From Scortum barcoo (lineage: Eukaryota; Chordata; Actinopteri; Centrarchiformes; Terapontidae), in contig CM041541.1 in NCBI GenBank assembly GCA_023238725.1, positions 11,556,044 through 11,620,043 on the forward strand: 64,000 nucleotides of DNA, written 5' to 3'. Both the position numbers and the translations under genes were made by a program. Position 1 is the stretch's first letter. Each line of letters starts with the position of its first letter. Shown here in pieces: positions 60,011 to 64,000 of this stretch. Below the pieces are notes generated by a model. It had not been told where the DNA came from, made no database searches, and saw nothing but the letters and a program-made list of their open reading frames with translations.

Positions 60011-62360
60011 ATACACGTTTAAATACACGTTTAAATTAGGCTGCAGGGAGCTTTTCACATCACATTTTAGATATTATAGGCCATAATTAGAGTTTAGAGA
60101 TGGAAGAGAGGACGGAAAAATTCAGATTTGAGGTCATTCAGGGTCAATAGTTGGATTTGGAGAAAATAACCTTCACGCTTCATCTTTATATAATCCAGAG
60201 AGGTTTATCTAAAATAAAACTAAACAAGTAGAGAGAAGTTATAAAAAAGGTGATTCATTTCAGTTTCATCAGTGCAAACATGCAAAGAAATAAATCCCAT
60301 AAACCTGTGAATGATGATCTCATCACTTAAAGTCTGAAATTAGAGGATCTGAATTCATTAATTCATTTACAGGTCTTATTTTATTTCTTCCCACTGAGTT
60401 GACATTTTTCTTTAAATCTTATATTTATCTGAATGAACATCAAAACTGGATGTTTGCTGTATTTTCTTGAAATTTTTGAAGAAGTTTGCTGAACTCAATA
60501 ATATTTCCTCTAGGGATTTAAAATATTAAAATATATTAAAATATGATATGTAATAATAGTAATGATAATAGGGATAATAATATAAAATATTACCATCAAA
60601 TAAATAATAAGATAGTTGAACTTCCATGAGTTACCCAGCAGAATAAAAGCTAATTAAAATGAGCTGCAGCATTAAATATGTAAATGCATCAATAATTATA
60701 ATCGTCTAATATAATGCATGCATTATTGATTTGAAATCGGTCTCTAACATAATGAGTACTTTTACTTTTGGTAGTTAAAGTGTATTTAAATGTCACTATT
60801 TGTGTATTTTTACTTTTTCCTCTTTTACTGAAGTTAGCAGTTCTCTTTTTACACTAATTCAGTCATTGTTTTTCCCTCTCACACTCCAACGCTGATGAAC
60901 TTGATGGCCAGTCTAGTGTTGCAAACCAGTCACACACACCCTGTAGGTTACTAATAACTAGTGTGTGTGTGTGTGTGTGTGTTAATGTGGGTCCGGCCTG
61001 TTGGCATCCAGGGCCGAGGATAACCTTGCTGCCTTGGCCGGCGGCTCTGAGCCTCCATTGAGTGAACAGTCCAGGTGGAACCTGGCTGGTCCTGCCGTGT
61101 TTGTGCCCACCAGGATGGACACACACACACACACACACACACACCCCTCCTCCTCCACCTTGCCGAGTGCCATCTTTGGGGGTGGATATAAATATCTGTG
61201 AACGGACGATGCCTTGTGTGTGTGTGTGTGTGTTCACAAGCTCGGAGCAACCTTCAAGGCAGGTTGTCGATTTCTTTCATATCCCATCAGGAGTGTGAAA
61301 TTAGTTCACACACTGACATTATTATGATTACTATTATTATTATTTTTGCCACCAGAGGGCAATAAAACTCAACAATCACTTCTAGAAGAGTTATTTTTAC
61401 TGCAAAACACTGAAGATCTCCAGCCTTTTTCTAAAAACTAAGCAACCAAAACACGTGATTTGTGATAATTTCTTGAGGTCAAAGGTCACCTTGCTGCAGG
61501 ATTAAGATGCAGATTAAAATTTAGCAGATATATCTTCCTAACATGTAAGTTTGGATGTATTTTCAGAGCATTCAAAGACCAGAATATGAATTCTGTTCAT
61601 GCAAACTGCTGGAGATTTGAGTGATGCCAACAAATATCAACAGAGGGCCGGGCTTGTAGCTCCCGCTGCGGTCTTAACAAACCATCCCACTTCATCCTAA
61701 TCAGTTGTAAAACGTCAACGGAGAGTCAGGAGTCAGGGAGAGGCTGACAGAGAGGAATCCTAATTGGTGCGGAGCTAATGCGGCCTCATTAATCTTTTAA
61801 TCCTCGTTTCCCCACCACCCCGACCCGCTGGCCGTGAACTTGTTTGGCCCCTGCAGCAAAGTCAAATGTTCCTTCGCCGCTAACCGGCTAAAAACTTAAA
61901 GGGACAAACTCAAATCATTTTGGGTGTGTCATTAACAAATCTTTAAATATAAAACTTAATCATATTTAATTAAATTTATACAATCAAGGTGACGTAAACA
62001 CCTCCTCTGTTGGAGGTCTTCAGCTCCATGAACAGCTGTTGACAAAGGATAATGGGTACGAGGAGACAGGTGCTTCAAACTGTGGGTCGATAAGAAAGCT
62101 AAGTCAAAACAATATGTCTGCTGGGGTTGGGGTAAAATTGGGCTCAGGTTAAGATAAAGAAAACACAAACTCCAGGATCAGAGGACGCTATACCCTCCTG
62201 ATGGTTGGGTATCGGGAGGAAACTTTAGGTGCATCTTTTGTTGGTTTTCTTCCATCTGAGGCTTTTTTCCATTATTTTCTAAGCACTGAAGATGAGAAAA
62301 CCAAATATAAGAATCTAAAAAAATAAAATGTTCCCACCTCAAAAGAAATCTGACAAACTC
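60011..62360. other. Intergenic region upstream of the bHLH gene, with possible regulatory islands
   Basis: Mostly AT-rich and gene-free. Two complex, non-repetitive islands (60,985-61,200 and 61,640-61,900) stand out and are discussed as findings. No domain-bearing ORF. Confidence 0.5.
60961..61232. repeat. Three alternating GT/AC microsatellites around a unique island
   Basis: (GT)n at 60,961-60,982, (AC)n at 61,119-61,144 and (TG)n at 61,215-61,232. Such alternating purine-pyrimidine tracts can adopt Z-DNA. Confidence 0.85.
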
Positions 62361-62364
62361 AAAA

Positions 62365-63113
62365 CCATTAAAGAATCTTTATTTATTTTCTTACAAAACG
62401 ACCAATAAAACGAGCTTTAATAAGAAATATAATCGATTAATACAGTGATTAAGATATATACAACAGGAAATATGCGACAATATAAAACAACCAAATAAAT
62501 AAATACTCATACAGAGGAGGTTTGTGTTTGTGGTTTAGGACCTGAATATGATGGAGTTACAGTAAAAACTTCATTCAGGAGAAGAAGCTTTTTTTAACAG
62601 CTGCATGTGAAGTCCTGATCATGAAAAATATGATCATGTTTGGTCAAAAAATACAAAATCTGACATTTAAAACAAAACAAACTTTGGTCTGATTGGGTCA
62701 GTCCAGATGAAGTGTTCAACGATTTGGTTGAGAAAATGGAGATTTATAATGTTGGGATATGAAGTGGAGGAATTCAGGATTTAAACAAAATGCCTTTATC
62801 TTTGTCCATCAAGTACAACACCGAGAAATCAGGTCATTTAAATCTACCCTGCAACCACTGCTTTAGCTAAAGACGCTGTGCAGACTGTGTATTTAGATGC
62901 ATATTTTGCATGTCATCAAGCTGTAAAAACATAAATATTCCCCCTGCTTCCATTTTTTTTGTTGATGTAGACTTTGTACTGGATGCACAGAGATTTAACA
63001 GACACTTGGGTTTTTTCTCTCCATGCTGATGGCTCTGGATCACCTGAAGGGTTCATCGCCGCTGATTGAACTCTGCCGGTTGTAAGTGGGCCTCAGCCCT
63101 GGGAAATAGGGAG
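62365..63113 (-). CDS. Probable terminal exon and 3' UTR of an unidentified gene
   Basis: On the minus strand a good acceptor (TCTCATATATTTCAG) at 63,114 is followed by a frame reading PYFPGLRPTYNRQSSISGDE and ending PFR-stop at 63,040; the first two bases complete a split codon. About 670 bases of AT-rich 3' UTR follow, with an AATAAATAAAG poly(A) signal at about 62,372-62,383. The phase is inferred: the other two frames also stop within the exon, but this one looks most protein-like. The rest of the gene must lie beyond 64,000. I do not recognise the protein. Confidence 0.45.
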
Positions 63114-64000
63114 CTGAAATATATGAGACAGGATGTGAGTTTTTATACATGACCTGTTGAAAAACTCCTGATATGATCAAGATTTCCAGTGTGGTGCTGT
63201 TACATAAATGTTATGACGCACCTTTTCTCCCTCAGCGTTATCTCCCTAAGTTCGCCTGAGATTTGCTTGAAAAGATTTCTCAAGATTTTCTTTCTTTCTC
63301 TTTAACTTTCATGACCGGAAGGAAGTCTTGATATTATGGAAAGATTCAAAAACATTTCTAGACTAAAAATAAAATTTTAATGTCTACTGAGAGTTTTGCA
63401 AAGATACTTGTGGTTCAAAGACAATGAATCTAAATGACTCTGATGATCCTGTGACTTTTTCTCTCAGGCCAACATCAGGTTTCCATTTGAGTAAAATGTC
63501 TCTACAACTCCTTGATGGATTGTCATTGTGAGCATGTTAGCACGACTGTGGACTGTGGTTATATAATATTCAGAGTCTGAGCTGTCACACTCACAATGAG
63601 AGGAAATGTTGCTTCTTCCTCTCTCTGAGGCTGAATCGAAGTGTGTTTGCACAGATGAAATGGCAGGTTCACAATCAAAACAATCGCTGCAGCAGTTACA
63701 GACCATCCATCCAAGTTTTTTTTATTTTTTATCTCACAGCTTTGCTCACTGTGCTTTAATACACCATTGTCTGCAACCGGTCAGTTCATGAGATTGGATG
63801 CATTTTCACGTGTTTCCAGTTTTCTTCATGTGCAAAGTCTTCTGACCCACATGTGTGTGGATCTCAGACCAGCTGGAAAAATGGAGCAGTGAAAATAACT
63901 GAAAGATTTGTGCATCTGAGCAATGCTCTTAAAATACAATGAAGCCACAACCCGCAACTCAACTCAGACCTTTATCACATTTCTTACGAATAAAACCCTG
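63114..64000 (-). other. Probably intron of the unidentified minus-strand gene; nothing else seen
   Basis: No further exon could be recognised. An 80-codon minus-strand ORF (63,464-63,706) has no domain and is probably chance. Confidence 0.4.

Noticed and set aside
1..64000. CRISPR arrays, bacterial operons, integrated phage
   Set aside because: The window is eukaryotic; the repeats present are microsatellites, minisatellites and transposon remnants.

Overview
The window is vertebrate nuclear DNA, almost certainly from a teleost fish. The genes have many exons with GT-AG introns and CpG-rich promoters. The intergenic DNA is AT-rich and carries a Tc1-type foldback element, microsatellites, a tRNA-like SINE head and a LINE-like tail. 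Gene content (tsc22d1, a 35-exon aldehyde oxidase, bzw1, a scleraxis/paraxis-type bHLH factor) is vertebrate, and the aldehyde oxidase-bzw1 pairing is the one I know from other vertebrates.

Layout. 1-13.5 kb: no recognisable exon; this is the inside of a large tsc22d1 intron. 13.54-15.49 kb (minus): the giant first coding exon of the long tsc22d1 isoform, with one apparent frameshift near 14,106; its CpG-rich promoter lies at 15.5-16.25 kb. 16.3-25.5 kb: intergenic, repeat-rich, with an elongator tRNA-Met gene inside an array of decayed copies, a palindromic Tc1 element and Harbinger-like debris. 25.5-43.7 kb (plus): a complete molybdo-flavin aldehyde oxidase gene. I assembled 35 coding exons, all in phase, giving 1,333 codons with all cofactor residues. 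44.3 kb (minus): one decayed exon of a second aldehyde/xanthine oxidase gene. 47.6-55.2 kb (plus): bzw1, with a NRF1/ETS-type promoter, 11 coding exons and 419 codons. 58.1-59.8 kb (minus): a two-exon bHLH gene mixing scleraxis and paraxis signatures. 62.4-63.1 kb (minus): the probable terminal exon and 3' UTR of an unidentified gene.

The most unusual part is inside aldehyde oxidase intron 5 (28,674-34,698). Two tandem copies of a 2.4-2.8 kb unit each carry, antisense to the host gene, an intronless gene for a nuclear-looking, basic-repeat protein fused to an SGNH (GDSL-type) hydrolase domain. The copy at 32.8-34.0 kb is intact (400 codons from a good ATG, Ser/Asn/Asp/His all present). The copy at 29.5-30.8 kb has lost that ATG and has a 1-base frameshift. 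Both copies share a compact upstream region: a TATA-like element, CTTTGAT motifs and a foldback made of two inverted RFX X-box-like sites.

The genes do not form an operon or pathway. Aldehyde oxidase is a cytosolic metabolic enzyme, bzw1 a translation regulator, and tsc22d1 and the bHLH gene encode regulatory proteins. All identifications come from reading translated sequence and splice signals; no database search was possible.
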